Positions 1 through 7,521 of a stretch of 38,651 nucleotides of DNA are shown here, piece by piece. This DNA comes from JBEOJY01 sp040275305. Its GTDB lineage: Bacteria; Pseudomonadota; Alphaproteobacteria; UBA9219. A model generated the notes under the pieces. That model was not told where the DNA came from. It ran no database searches and worked only from the letters and a program-made list of their open reading frames with translations. The stretch is taken from positions 1 through 38,651 of the forward strand of contig JBEOJY010000040.1 of assembly GCA_040275305.1 (NCBI GenBank). Reading direction: 5' to 3'. A program made the position numbers and the translations under genes. The stretch's first letter is position 1; each line of letters begins with the position of its first letter.

Positions 1-114
1 CGGCTACGCTTGACTAACTCCGTCTTCTATCATGCTACGGCTGATAACGCACAACAACACGCACACTACACACTTGACCCACAATCATTGACAGAAGTTT
101 AACACGGGCGGGTT

Positions 115-134
115 CCATGCTATTGAAAGCATGG
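115..134 (+). promoter_or_regulatory. Hairpin over the first possible start codon of the ABC ATPase gene
   Basis: CCATGCT (115-121) and AGCATGG (128-134) form a perfect 7-bp stem with a 6-base loop. The ATG at 131 lies inside the right arm. This could mask the upstream start or favour the ATG at 158. A TTGACA hexamer occurs at 88-93, but I see no convincing -10 at the right distance. The rest of 1-114 holds no gene I can support. A functional role is inference. Confidence 0.35.
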
Positions 135-907
135 AAATGGAAAAAAGTGTGGAAAACATGCCTCAAACGCCACTAGCCATACGCACGGCAGGCTTGAAGA
201 AGGCCTTTGGCGCGCTTGTCGCCGTCGATGGGCTTGATCTTGATGTCGAGATCGGGAGCGTTACCGCGCTCTTGGGCGGCAATGGCGCCGGAAAGACGAC
301 AACCTTGAGCATGCTGCTCGGCCTGTTACAGCCAACCTCCGGAAGCATCGAGATCTTCGGCATCGACCTGTTGAGCCGCAGGGAGGATGTCGCCCCATAC
401 CTGAATTTCTCGTCGCCCTACGTCGATTTACCCAACCGCTTAACGGTACGCCAGAATCTGACCGTCTACGGCCACCTTTACAACGTGATGCAGCTTAAAC
501 GGCGCATCGAAGAACTGGCCCAAAAGCTCCGCCTCGCCGCTTTGCTCGACCGCCCCTATGGCGACCTCTCCGCCGGACAAAAAACGCGGGTTTCGCTCGC
601 CAAGGCCGTTCTAAACCGCCCGCGCCTGCTGCTGCTCGACGAGCCGACCGCCTCGCTCGATCCCGATGCGGCGGACTGGGTACGCACGATGCTGCTCGAC
701 TACCGCAAGGAAAGCGGCGCGACCATCTTCATGTCCTCGCATAATATGTACGAGGTTGAACGCATGTGCGACGATGTGATTGTTATGAAAAAAGGCCGCA
801 TCGTCGCGCGAGGCTCACCACGCGCCCTGTTGGAATCCTATGGACGAGAAAATCTTGAAGAGGTGTTCCTTGACATTGCCCGCGACCGCGCCGCCGCTCT
901 GGCCTGA
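131..907 (+). CDS. ABC transporter ATP-binding protein (ABC-2 exporter type)
   Basis: This is the nucleotide-binding subunit of an ABC exporter; it hydrolyses ATP in the cytoplasm to drive the membrane partner encoded next. Visible motifs are Walker A GGNGAGKTT (residues 49-57), the signature LSAGQ (146-150), Walker B LLLLDEP (166-172) and the H-loop SSH (202-204). The ending NLEEVFLDIA is typical of NatA/DrrA-like exporters. Length (258 aa) is normal for a single-domain ATPase. An in-frame ATG at 158 is an alternative start; neither start has a strong ribosome binding site. The next gene starts inside its 3' end, so the two are surely co-translated. The substrate cannot be told; drugs, lipids or polysaccharides are all possible. 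Confidence 0.9.
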   Translation: MEMEKSVENMPQTPLAIRTAGLKKAFGALVAVDGLDLDVEIGSVTALLGGNGAGKTTTLSMLLGLLQPTSGSIEIFGIDLLSRREDVAPYLNFSSPYVDLPNRLTVRQNLTVYGHLYNVMQLKRRIEELAQKLRLAALLDRPYGDLSAGQKTRVSLAKAVLNRPRLLLLDEPTASLDPDAADWVRTMLLDYRKESGATIFMSSHNMYEVERMCDDVIVMKKGRIVARGSPRALLESYGRENLEEVFLDIARDRAAALA

Positions 908-1724
908 GCCGACAAGCCGCCCCGGCCCTGCCGCCTTCCTGCGCCGGATGTGGGGGCTGATGCTACGCCATATCTATCTGTATATGGGATCGTGGCCGCG
1001 TCTGGTCGAGATGATCTACTGGCCGACCATCAACATCCTGATGTTCGGCTTCCTGAGCCTCAACGTCCTGCGCACGATGACCGACGCGCAAGTGCTCTAC
1101 AGCGTCATGGTCGCGGGCGTCCTGCTCAACGAAGTCCAAATCCGCAACAGCCAAGGCATGATGTTGCTGTTTCTGGAGGAAATTTGGTCGCGCAATCTTG
1201 GCCACCTCTTCGCCAGCCCCATGAGCTTCGCCAACTATGCCGCAGGCGTCATCGGTCTAAGCCTCCTCCGCACCGCCATCGCCATTGTCCCGACCGTCTA
1301 TATCGCGAAATATCTGTTCGGCTACGATCTGCTCAGCCTCGGTTGGCCGCTCGCGCTTTATGTGCCGTTACTAATTTTGAATGGCTGGTGGATGGGAATC
1401 ATGATCGTCTCGCTGCTCCTGCGCTACGGCCTCGCGGCGGAGTGGCTGACTTGGATGGGGATATGGCTGCTGGTCCCGATGATGTGCCCCTATTACCCGG
1501 TAAGCGTTCTGCCGCAAGCGCTTCAGGCCGTCGCATGGAGCCTCCCCGGCACTTACGTCTTCGAAAGCATGAAAAGCCTCATCGGCGGCCACGGCCCCGC
1601 CGCGCATAACTTAATCATTGCGCTTGGTCTCAATCTGGTATGGTTCCTTGCCGCCCTCCTCGTCTTCCGCCTCGCCTGGCAAAGCGCCCGCAAAGCCGGA
1701 CGGCTGCTGCAGATGGGGGAGTAA
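840..1724 (+). CDS. ABC-2 type transporter permease
   Basis: This is the membrane subunit partnering the preceding ATPase. The protein (up to 294 aa) has about six hydrophobic segments, from the WPTINILMFGFLSL stretch to the final NLVWFLAALLVFRLAW, the layout of ABC-2 permeases. The frame overlaps the ATPase gene. The ATG at 840 gives the longest product, but a TTG at 870 is preceded by AGAGG (859-863) at good spacing and removes the odd polar N-terminus, so it is a strong alternative. The N-terminal RRMWGLMLRHIYLYMGS region looks like the usual cytoplasmic lead into the first helix. The substrate is unknown. Confidence 0.85.
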   Translation: MDEKILKRCSLTLPATAPPLWPEPTSRPGPAAFLRRMWGLMLRHIYLYMGSWPRLVEMIYWPTINILMFGFLSLNVLRTMTDAQVLYSVMVAGVLLNEVQIRNSQGMMLLFLEEIWSRNLGHLFASPMSFANYAAGVIGLSLLRTAIAIVPTVYIAKYLFGYDLLSLGWPLALYVPLLILNGWWMGIMIVSLLLRYGLAAEWLTWMGIWLLVPMMCPYYPVSVLPQALQAVAWSLPGTYVFESMKSLIGGHGPAAHNLIIALGLNLVWFLAALLVFRLAWQSARKAGRLLQMGE

Positions 1725-1810
1725 CGATGTCTACCACTTGGATTTAATCTTTGATATTTTACTAGAATCAGAGATGCGAAATTCCTTGCAATCTTTTATA
1801 AGGTTTTATA

Positions 1811-2017
1811 ATGTCAAGAAAGAAGGGCGAGTCTATTTCCGGCTATCTAACAGTCGGAGAAGCGGCGCAGTTGCTGGGAGTGTCTGGAACGACCCTAAGA
1901 AACTGGGATCGAAAAGGCAAACTCAGACCGCGCCGCAATCCCATGAATAAATACAGGCTCTATGAAAAGGCGCAGGTGCTTTCAATATTGGAAAAAATCA
2001 GGAGAAGCGATCGGTGA
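1811..2017 (+). CDS. Small MerR-like helix-turn-helix protein of the R-M cassette
   Basis: A 68-aa basic protein consisting almost only of a MerR/excisionase-type DNA-binding domain: LTVGEAAQLLGVSGTTLRNW (residues 13-32) is the helix-turn-helix, and the following RRNPMNKYRLY is the basic wing. AAGG lies 7 nt before the ATG. Its stop overlaps the GTG start of the methyltransferase by 4 nt, so both are read from one transcript. Known controller proteins of restriction-modification systems are small HTH proteins encoded ahead of the nuclease, though usually of the Xre type. A controller role is therefore reasonable but inferred. The upstream stretch 1725-1810 is strikingly AT-rich compared with the exporter genes and probably holds the cassette promoter. 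Confidence 0.8.
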   Translation: MSRKKGESISGYLTVGEAAQLLGVSGTTLRNWDRKGKLRPRRNPMNKYRLYEKAQVLSILEKIRRSDR

Positions 2018-3048
2018 AAAGAGCTTTGAAACAAGAGGGCAACATCGAGAGGAATATAATCGTCGAAACGGCGATAACTTCCAAGTCCGCCACATCGAAA
2101 GCGCCCATAAAAAAAATCTATAGGGTTATTTCCATGTTTTCCGGCTGTGGCGGAATGGATTTGGGATTTCGTGGCGGTTTTAGCGTATTCGGCAAAACCT
2201 ATAGCAAGCACCCATTCAGGATAGTGTGGGCTAACGACCTGAACGAAGCGGCTTGCCGGACATATCGCCGCAATCTGGACTCCCACATAAAATGCGGAGA
2301 CGTTTGGCAAGAGCTGGATACCTTGCCAGAATCGACGGATATTTTAATTGGCGGATTTCCTTGCCAAGACATTTCCGTGAACGGTAAGGGCGCGGGCATC
2401 GACGGCAAGAGGAGCGGGCTTTACAGGGCAATGGTCGAGGCCATACGGCGAACGCGCCCTAAAATCTTCGTCGCGGAGAACGTCAAAGGGCTATTGATGA
2501 AGCATAACAAAAATTCGCTTGAAGCCGTTCTGCGGGATTTCAAGGGCCTGGGCTATGATGTGACGTATCAACTGTACCATGCCGCCGACTACGGCGTTCC
2601 ACAAACGCGCGAGCGCGTCATCATCGTGGGCACTGCTCTCAACATTGGCGCATTTAAGCCGCCCTCGCCGCCGCTGACAAAAAAGGAATGGGTTTCTGCG
2701 CATGAAGCTATCGCGGACTTGGAGAACGCAGAAGAAAACGCGGAATTCAGCCATATATGGAGCAAGGCGGAAAAAAGCTCGGATCAGGGCAATCGAAGGT
2801 TAAAAGCGGATCGGCCAGCGCACACCATGCGCGCGGAGTGCCATGGCAACATCCAGTTCCACTACAAGCTAAAGCGTCGCATTTCGATGCGCGAGGCAGC
2901 TCGGTTCCAGTCGTTCCCTGACAATTACATTTTCGACGCGAAGTTGCGCGAAACAGAGAGGCAAATTGGCAACGCCGTGCCCCCTGTGCTCGCTTGGCAC
3001 ATCGCGGAAGCCGTCGCGGATGCTCTAAAACGGGGGGGGGATTGCTAA
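2014..3048 (+). CDS. DNA (cytosine-5)-methyltransferase, type II modification enzyme
   Basis: The enzyme transfers a methyl group from S-adenosylmethionine to C5 of cytosine, protecting host DNA from the partner nuclease. The conserved C5 motifs are in order: FSGCGG (residues 42-47, motif I), GFPCQ with catalytic Cys117 (motif IV), ENV (155-157, motif VI), QTRERV (197-202, motif VIII) and GNAVPP (319-324, motif X). The length of 344 aa is usual. The start is GTG at 2014, overlapping the HTH gene (GTGA), with AGGAG at 2000-2004. Residues 1-35 precede the core and are poorly conserved in appearance. A run of nine G at 3032-3040 lies just before the stop. The target sequence cannot be read from the protein. 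Confidence 0.95.
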   Translation: MKRALKQEGNIERNIIVETAITSKSATSKAPIKKIYRVISMFSGCGGMDLGFRGGFSVFGKTYSKHPFRIVWANDLNEAACRTYRRNLDSHIKCGDVWQELDTLPESTDILIGGFPCQDISVNGKGAGIDGKRSGLYRAMVEAIRRTRPKIFVAENVKGLLMKHNKNSLEAVLRDFKGLGYDVTYQLYHAADYGVPQTRERVIIVGTALNIGAFKPPSPPLTKKEWVSAHEAIADLENAEENAEFSHIWSKAEKSSDQGNRRLKADRPAHTMRAECHGNIQFHYKLKRRISMREAARFQSFPDNYIFDAKLRETERQIGNAVPPVLAWHIAEAVADALKRGGDC

Positions 3049-3121
3049 TTTCAACATGATAGACTCTCTTTGAAGAGCATTCTACCAACTTCCAATGTGT
3101 AAATCAGCATTGGTGGTTGGC

Positions 3122-4126
3122 ATGACCATACAGGAATTCGAGGCGTTGCTTAACGCCGTAACGATAAAATTAACGCAAGAGGCGGCGATTAAGCCGTTCA
3201 CGGCATCCAAGGAGTTCGAAAATAGGGCGCGCGAAGTTCTAAAGGAGCTTGGAAAAGTTCCCGTTGATCTAGACCCTGATGCGCAGGCGTTTCCAGATAT
3301 TGTCATCGGGCAATACGGCGTCGAAGTGAAGTTCACCGAAAAGGACACGTGGCGCAGCGTTGCAAACAGCGTTTTCGAGAGCAAACGCGAAAACGCTGTC
3401 AAGCATATCTATCTGCTGTTCGGAAAAATGGGCGGCGCAAAGCCAGAGGTAAAGTGGGGTAGGTACGATGAATGCGTGATGCACGTCAGAACCTCGCACA
3501 TGCCGCGTTTTGAAGTTGAAATCAACGCAGAAAAGTCTCTGTTCGCGCGCATGGGGGTCACATATGACGAGTTCCGCCAGTCGCCCCTAGAAGACAAAAT
3601 GAGGCGCATACGGGAATACGCGCGTGGGCGTCTCAAAGAAGGGGAACATCTTTGGTGGCTAGAAGACAAGCCGGAACCGGAGCACTCGCTGTCTCTCGAA
3701 GTGAAGCTTTACATGCGCTTGCCACAAGTGGAAAAGCGGAAATTGCGAGCAGAGGCTGCGCTGTTGTGCCCACAAATTGTCAAGCCGTCGCGGTCGAAAA
3801 ACAAATACAATGACGCCACAATGTACCTGCTGACCTATCATGGTGTCCTGTGTCCGCAAGCGCGGGATTTGTTTTCCGCCGGAAGCGTCGCGCTACGCGC
3901 AGACGGCAAGCGCGGCGGCAATTATCTTCTGCGCGCCTTACAAGACATTCAGGATTTGATGATCGATGCCGCAAAACGGCTAGATGATGCCCTATTCATT
4001 GAATACTGGGGCACAAGTTGCAAACCGGAATGCCGCATCGCGGAATGGTTGCGGCGAGCCGATTGCTTCGCTCAAGGATGGAAGCCTTCCGAATCCCTTT
4101 TTGTGAAAAGCGTAGGGCGCTCGTGA
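3122..4126 (+). CDS. Putative type II restriction endonuclease, PD-(D/E)XK type
   Basis: The gene lies between a C5 methyltransferase and a Vsr nuclease, the place of the cognate restriction enzyme. It has a PD-(D/E)XK-like active site: FPDIVIGQYGVEVKF (about residues 57-71 of this start), where PD and E-x-K are the metal-binding residues. This start (ATG 3122) follows GGTGG at 5 nt spacing; an in-frame ATG at 3095 would add nine residues without a clear ribosome binding site. The product is 334 aa. Beyond the active site I do not recognise the family by name, so the nuclease call rests on motif and context. The stop directly abuts the vsr start. Confidence 0.75.
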   Translation: MTIQEFEALLNAVTIKLTQEAAIKPFTASKEFENRAREVLKELGKVPVDLDPDAQAFPDIVIGQYGVEVKFTEKDTWRSVANSVFESKRENAVKHIYLLFGKMGGAKPEVKWGRYDECVMHVRTSHMPRFEVEINAEKSLFARMGVTYDEFRQSPLEDKMRRIREYARGRLKEGEHLWWLEDKPEPEHSLSLEVKLYMRLPQVEKRKLRAEAALLCPQIVKPSRSKNKYNDATMYLLTYHGVLCPQARDLFSAGSVALRADGKRGGNYLLRALQDIQDLMIDAAKRLDDALFIEYWGTSCKPECRIAEWLRRADCFAQGWKPSESLFVKSVGRS

Positions 4127-4663
4127 ATGATGGGGCGTAAAGTAGAGCCAAAAAAGAAACGTGCGACGATGACGCGCTCCGAAATAATGTGCGCTGTTAA
4201 AGCCAGTGACACTAAGCCTGAATTGCTAGTGAGAAATTTTCTTAAGGTGGAAGGCATCATATTCCAAACCTACGGAACCTTGCCAGGAAAGCCAGACATT
4301 ATCCTAAAAGACCGGAAAGCCATCATTCGAGTGATGGGCTGTTTCTGGCACAAACATTTTTGCAAAAACGGTGACCGCCTGCCCAAGTCGAACGTCGCCT
4401 ATTGGTCAGCGAAAATCGAGAAAAACTGTGTACGGGATAAAAAAAACAAGCGCGACCTGAAGCGGCTGGGCTGGCGTGTCATTGATGTGTGGGAGTGCCA
4501 GTTAAGAAAAGTGGGATGGAGGACGCGTTTACGCCGGAAACTATCAAGCCAACTAGTTAGCTATAACGAGAGAATAGCGCCGCCTGAACAAACTACTGCG
4601 ACGGTATGTGCAACGCCCCGCCCCTCATCGGCTGCGGCACGCCCGTCGTGCCGGGGAGGCTGA
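4127..4663 (+). CDS. vsr: Very short patch repair endonuclease (Vsr)
   Basis: Vsr nicks DNA at T:G mismatches produced when 5-methylcytosine deaminates, so it is often linked to C5 methyltransferases, as here. Conserved features: TRSEIM near residue 16, GKPD with the metal-binding Asp57, the GCFWHKHFC segment (71-79) matching the catalytic histidine and zinc ligands, and GWRVIDVWEC (115-124) with the last zinc cysteine. The gene starts one base after the nuclease stop; ATG 4130 is equally possible. Family members end near residue 140-150. Here the frame continues to 178 and its last 71 nt overlap the 3' end of anmK on the other strand, so the tail is probably a by-product of cassette insertion. 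Confidence 0.93.
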   Translation: MMGRKVEPKKKRATMTRSEIMCAVKASDTKPELLVRNFLKVEGIIFQTYGTLPGKPDIILKDRKAIIRVMGCFWHKHFCKNGDRLPKSNVAYWSAKIEKNCVRDKKNKRDLKRLGWRVIDVWECQLRKVGWRTRLRRKLSSQLVSYNERIAPPEQTTATVCATPRPSSAAARPSCRGG

Positions 4664-5702
4664 TCGGCAGGCCGAGCTTGGACCTGACGGCAAGATAGGC
4701 GAAGGCTTCTGCCTCAAGACTGTCCCCGTTCCAGCCCAGCGCATCCACCGGCGCGACCGGAATGCGCGTCACGTCGAGGATCATGCGCATGAGCGTCGTG
4801 TTGAGCCGCCCGCCCCCCGCGACATAAATCGTCTGTGGCTTCAGCGGCATATGCGCGACCGCCATCGCCACGCAGCGGGCCGTAAGCCGCGTCAAGGTCG
4901 CCGCCCCGTCCGCTGCGCCCAGAGTGGTTGGCATCAAAGGCTTAAAAGCCTCGCGGTCCAGCGCCTTGGGAGGAGACAAGCTGAAGAACGGTTGCGCCAA
5001 AACGCTGTCGACCCACCCCTCATCCGGTACGCCAGAAGCCGCCATTTCACCGTAAACGTCGTACGGCTTGCCCGTCATCCGTAGCATCCAGTCGTCGATC
5101 AGCGCGTTGCCGGGGCCGATATCGAAGGCGAGAAGATCGTCCTGCCCATGCCCGCCGACATAAGTGACGTTCGCCACCCCGCCGAGATTAAGGATCATAA
5201 CGGGCTTTGGCAGCTTGGAAGCCAACGCCGCGTGATAAAGCGGCACCAAGGGCGCCCCCTGCCCGCCCGCCAACACATCCGCCGAACGAAAATCGTTAAC
5301 CACCGGAATTTGTGTCAGTCGGGCCAACTCAGCGCCGTCGCCAATTTGCGCCGTCACATGATGAGCCGGATCGTGCCAAAGAGTCTGGCCATGAAAGCCA
5401 ATAAGATCAATGTTCTCCGCCGCAATCTGGTATCGCAGCAGAAAGCCCGACACCACCGCCGCATGAAGCTCGGTCAAGTCGCGCTCCAACGCAAGAACCT
5501 CCGGCCCCCGCATAACTGCCTGAGGCCCAAACGCCGCGCGTAGCTTCTCGCGAAACCCGCGTTCATAGGAGTGCGTCATAAACTGGCCCGCTCGAACGAT
5601 CCCCTCGCCGTCCGTTTCGATCATGGCAATGTCGATTCCGTCGATCGACGTGCCACTCATCAGGCCTAACGCCCGGAAAAGTTTAGGTTTCATGGAAGCC
5701 AT
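4593..5702 (-). CDS. anmK: Anhydro-N-acetylmuramic acid kinase
   Basis: AnmK phosphorylates and opens 1,6-anhydro-MurNAc from cell-wall turnover, giving MurNAc-6-phosphate for recycling. The N-terminal GLMSGTSIDGID (residues 13-24) is the family's ATP-binding signature; GFHGQTLWHDP, PVVNDFRSADV, DIGPGNALIDDW and YVAGGGRLN are further conserved blocks in the usual order. Length is 369 aa, normal. ATG 5702 and ATG 5693 are both in frame. A TATAAC box (5709-5714 on the plus strand) ends six bases before ATG 5702, so the mRNA may be leaderless or nearly so. The 3' end overlaps vsr. Its neighbours are not cell-wall genes, so it seems to be a stand-alone unit. Confidence 0.95.
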   Translation of the reverse strand: MASMKPKLFRALGLMSGTSIDGIDIAMIETDGEGIVRAGQFMTHSYERGFREKLRAAFGPQAVMRGPEVLALERDLTELHAAVVSGFLLRYQIAAENIDLIGFHGQTLWHDPAHHVTAQIGDGAELARLTQIPVVNDFRSADVLAGGQGAPLVPLYHAALASKLPKPVMILNLGGVANVTYVGGHGQDDLLAFDIGPGNALIDDWMLRMTGKPYDVYGEMAASGVPDEGWVDSVLAQPFFSLSPPKALDREAFKPLMPTTLGAADGAATLTRLTARCVAMAVAHMPLKPQTIYVAGGGRLNTTLMRMILDVTRIPVAPVDALGWNGDSLEAEAFAYLAVRSKLGLPISLPGTTGVPQPMRGGALHIPSQ

Positions 5703-5708
5703 TTCTTG

Positions 5709-5736
5709 GTTATATTCGCGGTGTCAAGTGCTGCAA
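5709..5736 (-). promoter_or_regulatory. Candidate anmK promoter, leaderless arrangement
   Basis: On the minus strand TTGCAG (5731-5736) and TATAAC (5709-5714) are 16 nt apart, a fair sigma-70 match. The -10 box ends six bases before ATG 5702, so transcription would begin at or just inside the start codon. Position and spacing are seen; promoter activity is inferred. Confidence 0.4.
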
Positions 5737-5753
5737 GGTGAAAACTCCGCAAT

Positions 5754-5880
5754 CCAGCCGTCATGCCCGCGCAGGCGGGCATCCAGCTCCGGGCTTTGCC
5801 GCAAGCATGCTATCTGCGAGTTTTTACGCATGCTTTTTGATCGGGAGATGGATGCCCGCCTGCGCGGGCATGACGGCTGG
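5754..5880. repeat. Long palindromic repeat (GCCCGC-GCA-GGCGGGC family), paired copy
   Basis: Two 32-bp arms (5754-5785 and 5849-5880) are perfect reverse complements. Each arm contains its own hairpin, GCCCGC-gca-GGCGGGC type. The 63-bp spacer has further symmetry: CTCC/GGAG near its ends and GCATGC on both sides of the centre. The whole can form one large cruciform. It lies between the divergent anmK and tyrS genes, where it could insulate their transcripts. Related single units occur at 7243-7270, 8396-8429 and 8464-8490. Confidence 0.9.
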
Positions 5881-5948
5881 CTGTCAGCTAAGTCTATCCC
5901 GATGAAGTGAGGCAATCTTATGGCACGAATGCGTTCAAGAGGATAGTG

Positions 5949-7193
5949 ATGACGAGTCTGAAATCCAGTTTTCTGAATTTGCTGCAGGAACGTGGCTACA
6001 TCCACCAATGCACTGACCTCGAAGCGCTGGACGCGAAGGCCAACCGCGAAACGCTGACCGGATATATCGGCTTCGACGCCACCGCCGACAGCCTCCACAT
6101 CGGCAACCTCGTCGGAATCATGCTCTTGCGCCGCCTGCAACAGGCCGGACACCGCCCCATCGCCTTGATGGGCGGCGGCACGACCAAAGTCGGCGACCCT
6201 TCCGGCAAAACCGAAACGCGCCAAATGCTCTCCGACGCCGCCATCGCCGCCAACATCGCCAGCATCCGCACGATCTTCGATAACTTCCTGACCTTCGGCG
6301 AAGGCCCCCAAAACGCCTTGATGGTGAACAACGCCGATTGGCTCGACACCCTGCAATACATCCCGTTCCTGCGCGAAATCGGACCGCATTTCACCATCAA
6401 CCGCATGCTGACCTTCGACTCGGTCAAGCTGCGCCTCGACCGCGAGCAGCCGCTGAGCTTCCTCGAATTCAACTATATGATCATGCAGGGCTACGACTTC
6501 GTGGAATTGCATAAGCGCTACGGCTGCGCGCTCCAGATGGGCGGCTCCGACCAATGGGGCAACATCGTCAACGGCGTCGAACTGGGCCGCCGCATGCGCA
6601 ACGCGGAACTGTTTGGCCTCACCAGCCCGCTTATCACCACCGCGTCCGGCGCCAAGATGGGCAAAACGGCGGCTGGCGCGGTCTGGATGAAGGCCGAACG
6701 CCTCAAGCCCTACGATTACTGGCAGTTCTGGCGCAACACCGAAGACGCAGACGTCGGCCGATTCCTGAAACTTTTCACCGACCTGCCGCTTACCGAAATC
6801 GCGAAACTGGAAGCGTTGCGCGATGCTGAGATTAACGAAGCCAAAAAAATTCTGGCCTTCGAAGCGACCAAACTCGCCCACGGCGAAACCGCAGCCAAAG
6901 CTGCCGCCGATACAGCAAGGGAAACTTTCGAAGGCGGAGGCAAAGGCGAGAATTTGCCCGTCTATGCCTTCCCGCATGGTGAATGGCCGTCTGTTATCGA
7001 CGCAGCCCTTGCTTTGGGATTTGCCGCCTCGCGCGGCGAAGCCAAGCGCCTGATCGAGCAAGGCGGACTAAAGCTCAATGACAAACCTGTAACCGATTTG
7101 AGCGCAAAACTGTCGCCTCAGGATTTAGATTCTTCCGGGAGTGCCCGTCTGAGCGCCGGGAAAAAGCGGCATGGGTTATTGAAATCCCAGTAG
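5949..7193 (+). CDS. tyrS: Tyrosyl-tRNA synthetase
   Basis: The enzyme charges tRNA-Tyr with tyrosine. It is a class I synthetase: HIGN in DSLHIGN (residues 47-53) is the HIGH signature and KMGKT (236-240) the KMSKS loop. Other family marks are GYIGFDATADS, GGGTTKVGDPSGK, SFLEFNYMIMQGYDF and GGSDQWGNI. A C-terminal S4-like RNA-binding domain contains SRGEAKRLIEQGGLKLN. The start at ATG 5949 has AAGAGG six bases upstream (5937-5942); the frame is open further up to 5907, but that part runs out of the palindromic repeat and is not conserved. Length 414 aa is typical of the bacterial TyrRS form. Confidence 0.97.
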   Translation: MTSLKSSFLNLLQERGYIHQCTDLEALDAKANRETLTGYIGFDATADSLHIGNLVGIMLLRRLQQAGHRPIALMGGGTTKVGDPSGKTETRQMLSDAAIAANIASIRTIFDNFLTFGEGPQNALMVNNADWLDTLQYIPFLREIGPHFTINRMLTFDSVKLRLDREQPLSFLEFNYMIMQGYDFVELHKRYGCALQMGGSDQWGNIVNGVELGRRMRNAELFGLTSPLITTASGAKMGKTAAGAVWMKAERLKPYDYWQFWRNTEDADVGRFLKLFTDLPLTEIAKLEALRDAEINEAKKILAFEATKLAHGETAAKAAADTARETFEGGGKGENLPVYAFPHGEWPSVIDAALALGFAASRGEAKRLIEQGGLKLNDKPVTDLSAKLSPQDLDSSGSARLSAGKKRHGLLKSQ

Positions 7194-7242
7194 CTATACC
7201 TCTAACAGTTCGAGAGTTGGCAAAAAGCCTCCGATAGCGCAG

Positions 7243-7270
7243 CGTCACACCCGCGCAGGCGGGTGTCCAT
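7243..7270. repeat. Single unit of the GCGGGC palindromic repeat family
   Basis: GTCACACCCGC-gca-GGCGGGTGTC forms a hairpin and matches the arms of the 5754-5880 repeat except for compensating changes (ACACCCGC/GCGGGTGT in place of ATGCCCGC/GCGGGCAT). Paired changes that keep the stem suggest the structure matters or that this is a subfamily. It lies between tyrS and the short element at 7366-7508. The rest of the 328-nt gap 7194-7521 shows no gene. Confidence 0.75.
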
Positions 7271-7365
7271 CACCCGATGTTGAGAACAAGCGCCAATAGG
7301 CAAGTGAAGCGCCTGCGTCGATTTGCCGCGACATTTCCCCAACTCTTCAAGTGCGATGAGTATAT

Positions 7366-7508
7366 TATACTCCGTGTAAGTGAATACCAGAAAAAACAAA
7401 AGGGGCCGTCATTCCGCATAAATTTTCTTATCAGCTTGCTTTGCAATCCGAAAAGAAGATTTTACGGAATGACGGTCCCTTTTCAGGTTTTCAAGAAAAC
7501 GGAGTATA
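7366..7508. mobile_element. MITE-like element copy A (module 1 only, reversed)
   Basis: A 143-bp element bounded by TATACTCCGT (7366-7375) and ACGGAGTATA (7499-7508). Inner symmetry continues with GGCCGTCATTCCG on the left and CGGAATGACGGTCC on the right. The reverse complement of its core matches module 1 of the long copy at 38429, including the CCGAAAAG and TTGCAAAGCAAG loop region. Ends beginning TA plus inverted repeats resemble IS630/Tc1-mariner-derived MITEs, which duplicate a TA target. No ORF of its own is supported. It separates convergent tyrS and the marR-type gene and could terminate transcripts from both sides. Confidence 0.85.
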
Positions 7509-7521
7509 CGCTGTTCTAAAG

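Noticed and set aside
5754..5880. CRISPR array
   Set aside because: The repeats are inverted, palindromic and few, with no regular spacers; no cas genes are present.
5724..7061. A 445-aa open frame on the minus strand across tyrS
   Set aside because: It is the antisense shadow of tyrS plus the palindromic repeat; its protein is Gly/Val/Phe-rich without any family motif, while the plus strand is a complete TyrRS.
7277..7519. Small plus-strand frames across 7277-7519
   Set aside because: They translate the MITE-like element and contain no recognisable protein feature.
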